Below are positions 1-5,820 of a DNA stretch of 12,809 nucleotides, in pieces. The stretch covers positions 1-12,809 of the forward strand of contig CALFRR010000033.1 of the NCBI GenBank assembly GCA_937919435.1, written 5' to 3'. The notes under the pieces were generated by a model, which did no database searches, had not been told where the DNA came from, and saw only the letters and a list, made by a program, of their open reading frames with translations. Every line of letters begins with the position of its first letter. Position 1 is the first letter of the stretch. The stretch comes from an uncultured Alphaproteobacteria bacterium. Lineage in GTDB: Bacteria; Pseudomonadota; Alphaproteobacteria; Rhizobiales; Ancalomicrobiaceae. Both the position numbers and the translations under genes were made by a program.

Positions 1-1
1 C

Positions 2-1117
2 GCCGCGCTCGCGGCGAACGCCGGCACGACCCCGCTGGTGCTGCGCAAGGCGCTGGCGCTCGAGGCCTTCGGCCGTACCGCCACCTACGACGCGGCGATC
101 TCCAACTGGCTCGCCTCGGCGCTCGGCGAGGTCAATCCGAAGTATCGCGCCTTCGGCGGCGAGCTGGTCGAGCCGATGCGCTACGGCGAGAACCCGCACC
201 AGTCGGCCGCCTTCTACCGCACCCCGGAGAAGCGTCCGGGCGTCGCCACCGCCGTCCAGCTCCAGGGCAAGCAGCTCTCCTACAACAACATCAACGACAC
301 CGACGCGGCCTACGAGATGGTCGCCGAGTTCGATCCAGAGCGGACCGCCGCCTGCGCGATCATCAAGCACGCCAACCCCTGCGGCGTCGCCGAGGGGACG
401 AGCCTGACCGACGCCTATCTGAAGGCGCTGGCCTGCGATCCGGTCTCCGCCTTCGGCGGCATCGTCGCCTTCAACCGTCCCCTCGACGCGGCGACCGCGG
501 CCGAAGTGGTGAAGATCTTCACCGAGGTCATCATCGCCCCCGACGCCACCGACGAGGCCCGCGCCATCGTCGCGTCGAAGAAGAACCTGCGCCTGCTGGT
601 CGCCGGCGGTCTGCCGAAGCCGGATGCGGCCGGGATCACCGCCAAGACGGTGGCCGGCGGCATGCTGGTCCAGGCCCGCGATTCCGGCACGGTCGACGCG
701 GTCGAGCTGAAGACGGTGACCAAGCGGGCGCCGAGCGAAGCCGAACTCGCCGATCTCGCCTTCGCCTTCCGGATCTGCAAGCACGTCAAGTCGAACGCCA
801 TCGTCTACGTCAAGAACCTCGCCACCGTCGGCATCGGCGCGGGACAGATGAGCCGGGTCGACAGCGCCCGCATCGCCGCCCGCAAGGCCGCCGACGCGGC
901 CGCCGCGGCCGGGCTCACCCGGTCGCCGACGATCGGCTCGGTGGTGGCGTCGGACGCCTTCTTCCCCTTCGCCGACGGGCTCGAGGCCCTGGTCGAAGCG
1001 GGCGCCACCGCGGTCGTCCAGCCGGGCGGCTCGATGCGCGACCAGGAGGTGATCGACGCGGCCGACGCCCACGGCATCGCCATGGTGACGACCGGCATGC
1101 GCCACTTCCGCCACTGA
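2..1117 (+). CDS. purH: Bifunctional AICAR formyltransferase / IMP cyclohydrolase (PurH), 3' part
   Basis: Catalyses the last two steps of de novo purine synthesis: formylation of AICAR with 10-formyl-THF and ring closure to IMP, in the cytoplasm. The reading frame is open from base 2, so the start lies outside the window. About 371 residues are present, against roughly 530 in the family. The first residues are the end of the N-terminal MGS-like cyclohydrolase domain; the rest is the AICAR transformylase domain. Visible family motifs are RYGENPHQ (from base 179), LSYNNINDTDAAYE (near 280), the active-site KHANPCG (near 365), SNAIVYVKN (near 790), GIGAGQMSRVDSARIA (near 832) and VQPGGSMRDQEV, ending in the typical TTGMRHFRH. 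It converges on ppa with stem-loops between. The product is not in doubt; only the 5' end is missing. Confidence 0.97.
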   Translation, partial: AALAANAGTTPLVLRKALALEAFGRTATYDAAISNWLASALGEVNPKYRAFGGELVEPMRYGENPHQSAAFYRTPEKRPGVATAVQLQGKQLSYNNINDTDAAYEMVAEFDPERTAACAIIKHANPCGVAEGTSLTDAYLKALACDPVSAFGGIVAFNRPLDAATAAEVVKIFTEVIIAPDATDEARAIVASKKNLRLLVAGGLPKPDAAGITAKTVAGGMLVQARDSGTVDAVELKTVTKRAPSEAELADLAFAFRICKHVKSNAIVYVKNLATVGIGAGQMSRVDSARIAARKAADAAAAAGLTRSPTIGSVVASDAFFPFADGLEALVEAGATAVVQPGGSMRDQEVIDAADAHGIAMVTTGMRHFRH

Positions 1118-1136
1118 GCGGAGCCGCGACACGCGC

Positions 1137-1178
1137 GACGGGCCGCCGACCGGAGGGTCGCGCGGCCCGTCGCCGTTT
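1137..1178 (+). terminator. Probable purH transcription terminator
   Basis: A perfect 10-bp inverted repeat (gacgggccgc at 1137-1146, gcggcccgtc at 1162-1171) is extended inward by cgac/gtcg (1147-1150 and 1157-1160) with one bulged C. It starts 19 bases after the purH stop and is followed by gccgttt. The T-run is only three bases, so this is a strong hairpin with a weak intrinsic-terminator tail. Placement after a convergent gene supports the call. Confidence 0.55.
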
Positions 1179-1191
1179 CGGGAGAGGAATA

Positions 1192-1224
1192 CGAAACGGC
1201 CGGCACCCGCGGGCACCGGCCGTT
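1192..1224 (-). terminator. Probable ppa transcription terminator
   Basis: Arms aacggccgg (1195-1203) and ccggccgtt (1216-1224) form a perfect 9-bp stem with a 12-base loop that is itself GC-paired. Read on the minus strand it lies 23 bases beyond the ppa stop and is followed by TTCGT. Its left arm is shared with another stem (gccgtttcg 1172-1180 with cgaaacggc 1192-1200), so the two hairpins are mutually exclusive. Confidence 0.5.
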
Positions 1225-1247
1225 CGATCGGTCGGAAGAGAAGGTCT

Positions 1248-1790
1248 TCAGCCCTTCGCCTTGTCCGCGTCGTGCCGGGCGATCGCCTCGTCGATCAGCC
1301 GCTTGGCCTCGACGTCGTCGCCCCAGCGGACCACCTTCACCCACTTGCCGGGCTCCAGGTCCTTGTAGTGCTCGAAGAAGTGCTTGACCTGATCGATCGC
1401 GATCTTCGGCAGATCGGTGTGGGACTTCACGTGGTCGTAGCGCGGGGTGAGCTTGGAGACGGGAACCGCGAGGATCTTCTCGTCGTGGCCGCTCTCGTCC
1501 TCCATGAACAGGACGCCCACCGGACGGCAGCGCATGATCGCGCCGGGCGCGATGGCGCGGCTGTTCATCACCACCACGTCGATCGGATCGCCGTCGTCCG
1601 ACAGGGTGTGCGGGATGAAACCGTAGTTCCCGGGATACCGCATCGAGGTGTAGAGGAAGCGGTCGACGACCAGCGCGCCGGAGGCCTTGTCGAGCTCGTA
1701 CTTGATCGGCTCGCCGCCGATCGGCACCTCGATGATCACGTTGACGTCGTGCGGCGGGTTCTTGCCGATCGGGATGGCGTCGATGCGCAT
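1248..1790 (-). CDS. ppa: Inorganic pyrophosphatase (family I)
   Basis: Soluble Mg-dependent enzyme that hydrolyses pyrophosphate to two phosphates, pulling biosynthetic reactions forward. The 180-residue length is normal for bacterial family I enzymes. The signature D-x-D-P-I-D is present (D66, D68, D71). The set of active-site residues I know from the E. coli enzyme is all present at a +1 offset: E21, K30, E32, R44, Y56, D66, D68, D71, D98, D103, K105, Y142, K143. The start is fixed by ATG at 1790-1788 with a good minus-strand Shine-Dalgarno (GAGGAGTG, complement of 1796-1803) five bases upstream. It is a single gene facing purH, with its promoter expected in 1791-2032. No -35/-10 pair stands out there. 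Confidence 0.97.
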   Translation of the reverse strand: MRIDAIPIGKNPPHDVNVIIEVPIGGEPIKYELDKASGALVVDRFLYTSMRYPGNYGFIPHTLSDDGDPIDVVVMNSRAIAPGAIMRCRPVGVLFMEDESGHDEKILAVPVSKLTPRYDHVKSHTDLPKIAIDQVKHFFEHYKDLEPGKWVKVVRWGDDVEAKRLIDEAIARHDADKAKG

Positions 1791-1800
1791 CGGTTCACTC

Positions 1801-1895
1801 CTCGGATGGGATCTACGGCGACCCGCCCTTGCGACGCCGCAACGGCCCCGGGGCGGAGAGAGGAAACGGGAAGAAACCGGCGCTCGGATGGGATC
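1801..1895. repeat. 13-bp direct repeat upstream of ppa
   Basis: The sequence ctcggatgggatc occurs exactly at 1801-1813 and again at 1883-1895, 82 bp apart, inside the 242-bp gap (1791-2032) between ppa and the first GNAT gene. The copy nearer ppa runs into the ppa ribosome binding site. Its role is unknown; it could be a regulator site or chance in GC-rich DNA. I recognise nothing else in this gap. Confidence 0.5.
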
Positions 1896-2032
1896 GGCCG
1901 GTCGGACGCCGCGCCGGAGAACCGGAACCGCGCTCGGGCTGTCTTCTAACCGATCTCATCGCAGTGCGGAACGTGGCCGTTCGGACGACGCGAGCGGTGC
2001 GGAGACCCGGCGCCGGCGGCCCGCCGCACCGG

Positions 2033-2551
2033 TCAGGTGACCGGCGGAGCGAAGCCGTAGACGACGATCGGCAACGTCCTGTCGCCGATCGTCTCGCCGG
2101 TTTCCGCCGCGACGACGCCGCCGAAGTGCTCGTAGAAGCCGCGTGCGGCGGCGTTGTCGGCGAGCACCCGGATGGCGAAGGAGGTGAGCCCGTAGCGGGC
2201 GAGCTCGCGCCGCACCGCAGCGAAGAGGTGCCCGCCGAAACCGAGACCCTGATGCGACGGCTTCAGATAGATCTCGTAGATCTCGCCGGCGTAGGGCAGC
2301 ATCCGCATCCGGTTGGCGCCGAAGGTGGCATAGCCGACCACCTCGCCGCCGACGTCGATCACCAGGATCGAGGTGCGCCGGTCGATCGCCCGGGTCCACC
2401 ACGTCGGCCCGCGCCGCGAGATCATCCGCTCGAGCTCGCGCCCCGGGAGGATGCCGCGATAGGCGACACGCCAAGCCTCGTCGTGCACCGCCGCGATCGG
2501 CGCCGCATCCGCCCGTCCCGCTCGTCTGACACCGATCTGACCCAGTCTCAT
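2033..2551 (-). CDS. GNAT-family N-acetyltransferase
   Basis: Predicted acetyl-CoA-dependent N-acetyltransferase of 172 residues, with unknown substrate. The GNAT fold is visible from residue 7 (IGVRRAGRADAAPIAAVHDEAWRVAYRGILP) to the end. The acetyl-CoA pyrophosphate loop is Q101-G-L-G-F-G106 after the strand EIYEIYLKP, followed by the FAIRVLADNAAARGFYEHFGG region typical of motif B. I chose ATG at 2551 because homology to the fold begins there. A longer in-frame opening to 2758 encodes low-complexity Arg-rich sequence and would run into the divergent DUF1232 gene. There is no clear Shine-Dalgarno at this start. It stands alone on the minus strand, so context gives no substrate clue. Confidence 0.85.
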   Translation of the reverse strand: MRLGQIGVRRAGRADAAPIAAVHDEAWRVAYRGILPGRELERMISRRGPTWWTRAIDRRTSILVIDVGGEVVGYATFGANRMRMLPYAGEIYEIYLKPSHQGLGFGGHLFAAVRRELARYGLTSFAIRVLADNAAARGFYEHFGGVVAAETGETIGDRTLPIVVYGFAPPVT

Positions 2552-2705
2552 GGGGAGAAGCGTAACCCGACCTCGGCGAGGCGTGAAGAGGGTGGATGCG
2601 GAATTTTCCGGATGCGCCGAACGACCGCCACCGGTCTCTGCGCACCGCCGCCCGCCGCGGTCTTGAAAAGCCCCGCCGGCTTCCGATCTCTCCGCCGACG
2701 GATCT

Positions 2706-2733
2706 TCCGTCCGCCGCGTCGGCGGCGGACGGA
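2706..2733 (+). promoter_or_regulatory. Strong hairpin in the 5' leader of the DUF1232 gene
   Basis: A perfect 12-bp inverted repeat (tccgtccgccgc 2706-2717, gcggcggacgga 2722-2733) encloses the tetraloop GTCG. It ends 12 bases before the ribosome binding site GGAGAGG (2746-2752). It has no T-run, so it is not an obvious terminator. In RNA it would sit just ahead of the ribosome binding site; in DNA it is a possible palindromic operator between two divergent genes (GNAT and DUF1232). Confidence 0.5.
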
Positions 2734-2756
2734 CGCGACGCTCCCGGAGAGGCGAC

Positions 2757-3131
2757 ATGGCTGCGAACGACGAGACTTTCGATCCCGGCTACGGCGGTCC
2801 GCAGGAGACCCGCGAGGCGCGGATCCGCGAACGTCTGTGGGCGACGGTGCGCCGGGCCGCCCGCCAGATCCCGTTCGTCGACGAGGTGATCGCCGCCTGG
2901 TACTGCGCCCTCGATCCGGCGACCCCGACCCGCGTCCGGATGACCCTGCTCGCCGCCCTCGCCTATTTCGTCGCGCCGATCGACGCGCTGCCCGATCTGC
3001 TGCCGCTGGTCGGCTTCACCGACGATGCCGGTGTACTGCTGGCGGCATTGACCATGGTCCGCTCGCACGTCACCGACGACCACCGCGAAGCGGCGCGCCG
3101 GGCGCTCGAGGAGGAAGACCGGCGGAGGTGA
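2757..3131 (+). CDS. DUF1232 (YkvA-like) small membrane-associated protein
   Basis: A 124-residue protein with the DUF1232 core at about residues 63-100. The family signature reads YFVAPIDALPDLLPLVGFTDDAGVL (residues 70-94 by parts: YFVAPID, LPDLLPLVGFTDD). The core holds two hydrophobic stretches (about 63-75 and 81-100), so membrane association is likely. The N-terminus is charged and the C-terminus ends in an acidic/basic helix (EAARRALEEEDRRR). The biochemical function of DUF1232 proteins is not established. Start ATG 2757 has Shine-Dalgarno GGAGAGG four bases upstream. The gene is divergent from the GNAT gene, and its stop lies only 4 bp from the stop of the convergent MDR gene, leaving no room for a terminator. 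Confidence 0.9.
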   Translation: MAANDETFDPGYGGPQETREARIRERLWATVRRAARQIPFVDEVIAAWYCALDPATPTRVRMTLLAALAYFVAPIDALPDLLPLVGFTDDAGVLLAALTMVRSHVTDDHREAARRALEEEDRRR

Positions 3132-3135
3132 TCCC

Positions 3136-4113
3136 TCACCCCGGCACCACCACCACCTTGCCCCGGACCTTCCGCCCGGCGATCGCGGTGAGCGCGTCCG
3201 CCGTCCGTTCCAGCGGATAGACCTCCTGGACGTGCGGGCGGATCTCGCCCGCCGCCGCCCAGCCGAGGATCCGCTCCATCTCGGCGGCGAAGACCTCCGG
3301 CTCGCGGGTCACGTGCTCGCCGAAGAACACCCCGATCGACGCCGCCCCCTTCAGGAGCAGCAGATTGAGCGGCGGCTTCGGGATCGCGCCGGCGGCGAAG
3401 CCGACCACCAGATGCCGGCCGCGCCAGGCGAGCGCCCGGATCGCCGGCTCGGAGAACCGGTCGCCGACCAGATCGTAGACGACGTCGACCCCGCGCCCGT
3501 CCGTGAGATCCTTCAGCCGGAGCTTGAGATCCTCCGCCTCGTAGTCGATCACCGCGTCCGCCCCGACCTCTTGGCAGAAGGCGAGTTTCTCGGCGCCCGC
3601 CGCGCAGGCGATCACCCGGGCGCCGAGCCGCTTCGCCACCTCGATCCCCGCCTGTCCCGCCCCGCCGGAGGCGCCGAGCACCGCCACCGTCTCGCCCGGC
3701 CGCACGCCGCCGCGATCGGCGAGCCCGTGGATCGCGGTGCCGTAGGTGATGGTCAGGGTCGAGGCGACGACGAGATCGAGCCCGGTCGGAACCGGGATCA
3801 GAGCCTCGGCGGGCACCACCAGCTTCTCCCGCGCCCCGCCCCAGCGGACATGGACGACGACCGGCGTGCCGACCGCCGGATGGCCGACGCCCGGCCCCAG
3901 GCTCTCGACCACCCCGGCGATCTCGCCGCCCGGCGAGAACGGCGGCTCGGGGCGGAACTGGTAACGGCCGGCGACGATCAGCGTGTCGAAGAAGTTGAGG
4001 GCGCAGGCGCGCACCGCCACCACCACCTCGCCCGGACCGGCGACCGGCTCGGGCAGATCCACGATTCCGAGATCGCCGATCCCGCCGAACTCACGACAGA
4101 CCACCGCCTTCAT
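3136..4113 (-). CDS. Zinc-free quinone-oxidoreductase-like MDR family oxidoreductase
   Basis: A 325-residue member of the medium-chain dehydrogenase/reductase superfamily, closest in pattern to NADPH:quinone oxidoreductases (QOR). The N-terminal GroES-like domain covers about residues 1-120 and contains LNFFDTLIVAGRY and PPFSPGGEIAGVV. The Rossmann domain begins near 140 with the nucleotide-binding loop VAVLGASGGAGQAG (143-156). The GHE zinc motif and structural-zinc cysteines of alcohol dehydrogenases are absent, which fits the QOR branch. The substrate is unknown: quinones, enones or similar. Start ATG 4113 has a strong minus-strand Shine-Dalgarno (GGGAGGAGG). The ECF sigma gene ends 85 bp upstream on the same strand, so co-transcription is possible but unproven. 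Its 3' end abuts the convergent DUF1232 gene. Confidence 0.92.
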   Translation of the reverse strand: MKAVVCREFGGIGDLGIVDLPEPVAGPGEVVVAVRACALNFFDTLIVAGRYQFRPEPPFSPGGEIAGVVESLGPGVGHPAVGTPVVVHVRWGGAREKLVVPAEALIPVPTGLDLVVASTLTITYGTAIHGLADRGGVRPGETVAVLGASGGAGQAGIEVAKRLGARVIACAAGAEKLAFCQEVGADAVIDYEAEDLKLRLKDLTDGRGVDVVYDLVGDRFSEPAIRALAWRGRHLVVGFAAGAIPKPPLNLLLLKGAASIGVFFGEHVTREPEVFAAEMERILGWAAAGEIRPHVQEVYPLERTADALTAIAGRKVRGKVVVVPG

Positions 4114-4174
4114 CGCCGCCTCCTCCCGCTCGCGTGCCGCCGGCAGGTTCGGTGCGATCCCGCCGGCCGTCCAC

Positions 4175-4190
4175 CCCGACCTCGGTCGGG
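4175..4190 (-). other. Small hairpin between the ECF sigma gene and the MDR gene
   Basis: Arms cccgac (4175-4180) and gtcggg (4185-4190) pair perfectly around CTCG, 8 bases beyond the sigma-factor stop in the minus-strand transcript. No U-run follows it, so it may stabilise or process an intergenic mRNA rather than terminate it. The remaining intergenic bases hold the MDR ribosome binding site. Confidence 0.3.
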
Positions 4191-4198
4191 TCGCGCGC

Positions 4199-4765
4199 TC
4201 AGAGTCCGTCGAGGCTCTTCTTCAGCCGGCCGAAGGCGAGCCGCAGCCGCGACTTGACGGTGCCGAGCGGTAGTCCCGTCGCCGCCGCGATCTCCGAATG
4301 CGAGCGCTCCTCGAAGAAGGCGAGGCGGACGAGCTCGCGCTGTTCGGCCGGCAGCCCGGCGAGCGCCTCGGCGACCCGCGCCTCGATCCGGACCCGGTCG
4401 ATGCCGATCTCGGCGGGTTCGATCTCCTCCGGCCGCAACATCGGTTCGGCCTCGTCGAAGCGACGCACCCGGGCCGCCCGGGCCGTGTCGATCAGTCGAT
4501 TGCGGGCGATCCGGTGGAGCCAGGTGGCGAGCGACGCCTTCGCCGGGTCGTAGAGTCCGGCCCGCGTCCACAGGACGGTCATCGTCTCCTGGACCAGATC
4601 CTCGGCGAGCCCGGCCTCCACCCCGTTGCGCATCAGGAGACCCTTCAGGCGCGGCGCCCAATGGTCGAAGAGTTCGGCGAAGGCCAGCCGATCGCCCGCC
4701 TCGGCGACCCGGGCGACCAGTTCGGCATGACGATCGGGGGAGGAGATCGACGGAGATTCGGGCAT
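4199..4765 (-). CDS. ECF-type RNA polymerase sigma factor (sigma-70 family)
   Basis: A 188-residue alternative sigma factor with sigma-2 at about residues 27-96 (LFDHWAPRLKGLLMRNG, then the DLVQETMTVLWTRAGLYDP and WLHRIARNRLIDTAR blocks). A short linker follows, then sigma-4 at about 131-185 (LPAEQRELVRLAFFEERSHSEIAAATG with helix-turn-helix LPLGTVKSRLRLAFGRLK). The sigma-2 wording resembles the RpoE/ChrR-type (ECF11-like) group, which in known cases answers singlet oxygen or other stress; that is a pattern impression only. Start ATG 4765 is chosen because the fold begins soon after and a GAGG lies close upstream. The longer frame to 5032 encodes Arg/Ser-rich sequence. No anti-sigma gene (cupin ChrR, FecR-like or zinc-finger type) is adjacent. 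The next gene on the strand is the MDR oxidoreductase, and an IalB-like gene is divergent. Confidence 0.92.
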   Translation of the reverse strand: MPESPSISSPDRHAELVARVAEAGDRLAFAELFDHWAPRLKGLLMRNGVEAGLAEDLVQETMTVLWTRAGLYDPAKASLATWLHRIARNRLIDTARAARVRRFDEAEPMLRPEEIEPAEIGIDRVRIEARVAEALAGLPAEQRELVRLAFFEERSHSEIAAATGLPLGTVKSRLRLAFGRLKKSLDGL

Positions 4766-5073
4766 CGCCTCGCGGTTCCGCGACCGGAGGGCCGTCGGGG
4801 CCGCCCGTGTCGCCGCCCGACTTTCGCCTCCTTGACCGGCCACCGTCCAGCCCTTCGAACGACCGGATGCGGCTCGGGACGGCGCACCGCGTCGACCGGC
4901 GGGAGAGCGAAACCGCGGCGACGCCGAGCGTTTCGTCTTCTCGAGCGGAACGGTTCGTCTTCTCCGGAAGGCGGCAACCGATTCGTAACCATCCGCGTGG
5001 TTTCTGGAATCGAGATCGTCCGACCGCACCACCGGTCGAGGGACGACCGTGGACGATACGGGGTGACCGCAAG
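4766..5073. promoter_or_regulatory. Divergent promoter region between the ECF sigma gene and the IalB-like gene
   Basis: 308 bp without a credible gene. It must hold the leftward promoter of the sigma factor and the rightward promoter of the IalB-like gene. The only clear structure is a pair of direct repeats at 4932-4964. I could not find a convincing sigma-70 pair, nor an ECF-type AAC/CGT pair at 16-17 bp spacing. The Shine-Dalgarno of the right gene (GGGGTGA, 5060-5066) closes the region. Confidence 0.6.
4932..4964. repeat. 11-bp direct repeat with 22-bp period (possible operator)
   Basis: TTCGTCTTCTC occurs exactly at 4932-4942 and 4954-4964, an 11-bp gap and a 22-bp period, i.e. two helical turns. 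It lies about 110-140 bp upstream of the IalB-like start and about 170-200 bp upstream of the sigma-factor start. Same-face direct repeats of this kind suit a dimeric regulator, but no protein can be named from sequence. Confidence 0.45.
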
Positions 5074-5646
5074 ATGAGGACCGTTCCTCTCCGAGTTCTG
5101 GTGTGCGCGGCCGTCGCCGCGTTCGCCACCGCGGCTTCGGCCGAAACCAAGCCCGCGCCCGCCAAACCCGCCGCCGCTCCGGCCGCGGCCGCTCAGCCCG
5201 CCGCCGGCTCGCCGCTGCTCCTGCGGGAGTCCAAGGACTGGAAGGCGATCACCGCCTCGAGCGCCAAGGGCAAGATCTGCTTCGCCCTCTCCGAGGCGCA
5301 GAAGCTCGAACCGGCCGGCCTCAATCACGGCAAGGTCTATCTGTTCCTGACCAGCCGGCCGTCCGAGAACGTGCGGTCGGAGCCGATGTTCCAGGTCGGG
5401 TATCCGATGAAGGACGGCAGCAAGGTCGCCGTCGACATCGACGGGAAGAAGTTCCAGATGTTCACCCGCGGCGACAGCGCCTGGCTGGAGAACACCGTCG
5501 ACCCCGCCGGCTTCGTCGATGCCATGAAGAAGGGCAAGAAGCTGACCGCCGCCGCCACCTCCGGCCGCGGCAACCCGACCAACTACGCCTTCTCCCTCGC
5601 CGGCCTGTCCGACGCGCTCGACGCGGTCGCCAAGGAATGCAAGTGA
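5074..5646 (+). CDS. Invasion-associated locus B (IalB) family periplasmic protein
   Basis: A 190-residue exported protein. Residues 1-23 are a signal peptide (MRTVPLRVLV, hydrophobic core, AxA-type site ASA before ET). An Ala/Pro-rich linker follows to about residue 46. The IalB-family domain spans about 50-190: KDWKAIT, GKVYLFLTSRP, SEPMFQVGYPMKDGSKVAVDIDG by parts, WLENTVDPAGFVDAMKKG and the closing YAFSLAGLSDALDAVAKEC. Cys69 and Cys189 could form a disulfide in the periplasm. IalB was named for erythrocyte invasion in Bartonella, but relatives are common in free-living Rhizobiales, where the function is unknown, so the name should not be read as virulence. ATG 5074 is chosen because the signal peptide starts there; the longer upstream frame has no such feature. 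A hairpin with a T-run follows the gene. Confidence 0.88.
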   Translation: MRTVPLRVLVCAAVAAFATAASAETKPAPAKPAAAPAAAAQPAAGSPLLLRESKDWKAITASSAKGKICFALSEAQKLEPAGLNHGKVYLFLTSRPSENVRSEPMFQVGYPMKDGSKVAVDIDGKKFQMFTRGDSAWLENTVDPAGFVDAMKKGKKLTAAATSGRGNPTNYAFSLAGLSDALDAVAKECK

Positions 5647-5658
5647 GCCGGGAACGGG

Positions 5659-5679
5659 AAGGCGCGCGAGCCGCCTTTT
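5659..5679 (+). terminator. Probable intrinsic terminator of the IalB-like gene
   Basis: Arms aaggcg (5659-5664) and cgcctt (5672-5677) form a 6-bp stem with a 7-base loop, followed by two further T residues (TTTT in all, 5676-5679). It begins 12 bases after the stop codon. The stem is short but the position and U-tract fit. Confidence 0.5.
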
Positions 5680-5697
5680 CCTGAGGCGGGTTCCGCA

Positions 5698-5704
5698 CTA
5701 TCTT
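5698..5704 (+). promoter_or_regulatory. Candidate -10 element of the rlmN promoter
   Basis: CTATCTT lies between the preceding terminator and the rlmN leader hairpin. The same heptamer recurs upstream of priA at 8843-8849. The -35 position holds only TTTTCC, a poor match to TTGACA, so the call rests on the -10 alone and on the position. Confidence 0.35.
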
Positions 5705-5706
5705 GT

Positions 5707-5749
5707 CGCGAAGACGAGGCGGACGGGGCGACCCGTCCGCCGTTTCGCG
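5707..5749 (+). promoter_or_regulatory. Two-tier hairpin with GCGA tetraloop in the rlmN leader
   Basis: Inner arms ggcggacggg (5718-5727) and cccgtccgcc (5732-5741) form a perfect 10-bp stem closed by GCGA, a GNRA-type loop. Outer arms cgcgaa (5707-5712) and ttcgcg (5744-5749) add six pairs across an asymmetric internal loop. It lies just after the candidate -10 box and 72 bases before the rlmN start. Only three T residues follow the inner stem, so a structured 5' UTR is as likely as a terminator. Confidence 0.5.
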
Positions 5750-5820
5750 TCGGCCGTAGGCGTTCCGCCCGCCGATGCCCCGGATCCTCCGATCGCCGTC
5801 TTCCGAAGGACAAGCGAACC

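Noticed and set aside
2029..2044. Palindrome ccggtca-gg-tgaccgg over the stop codon of the first GNAT gene
   Set aside because: The loop would be two bases and no T-run follows; a poor terminator candidate.
2593..2616. Short direct repeat ggatgcg (2593-2599 and 2610-2616) near the GNAT start
   Set aside because: Seven bases with a 17-bp period is too little to set apart from chance.
2663..2691. TTGAAA (2663-2668) with ATCTCT (2686-2691) as a promoter for the DUF1232 gene
   Set aside because: The spacing is right but the -10 match is poor; not enough to list as a feature.
1829..3220. 463-codon plus-strand frame crossing the GNAT and DUF1232 genes
   Set aside because: It is Arg/Pro/Gly-rich and runs antisense to a recognisable GNAT and out of frame with DUF1232. 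It is a composition artefact.
3232..4257. 341-codon plus-strand frame opposite the MDR gene
   Set aside because: Antisense shadow of a clear oxidoreductase; no motif and skewed composition.
4807..5073. N-terminal extension of the IalB-like gene by 89 codons
   Set aside because: The extension is Arg/Ser/Pro-rich, and the signal peptide begins exactly at the internal ATG 5074, which has its own Shine-Dalgarno.
5074..5646. IalB-like gene as evidence of a pathogen
   Set aside because: The family is common in non-pathogenic alphaproteobacteria, and nothing else here suggests virulence.
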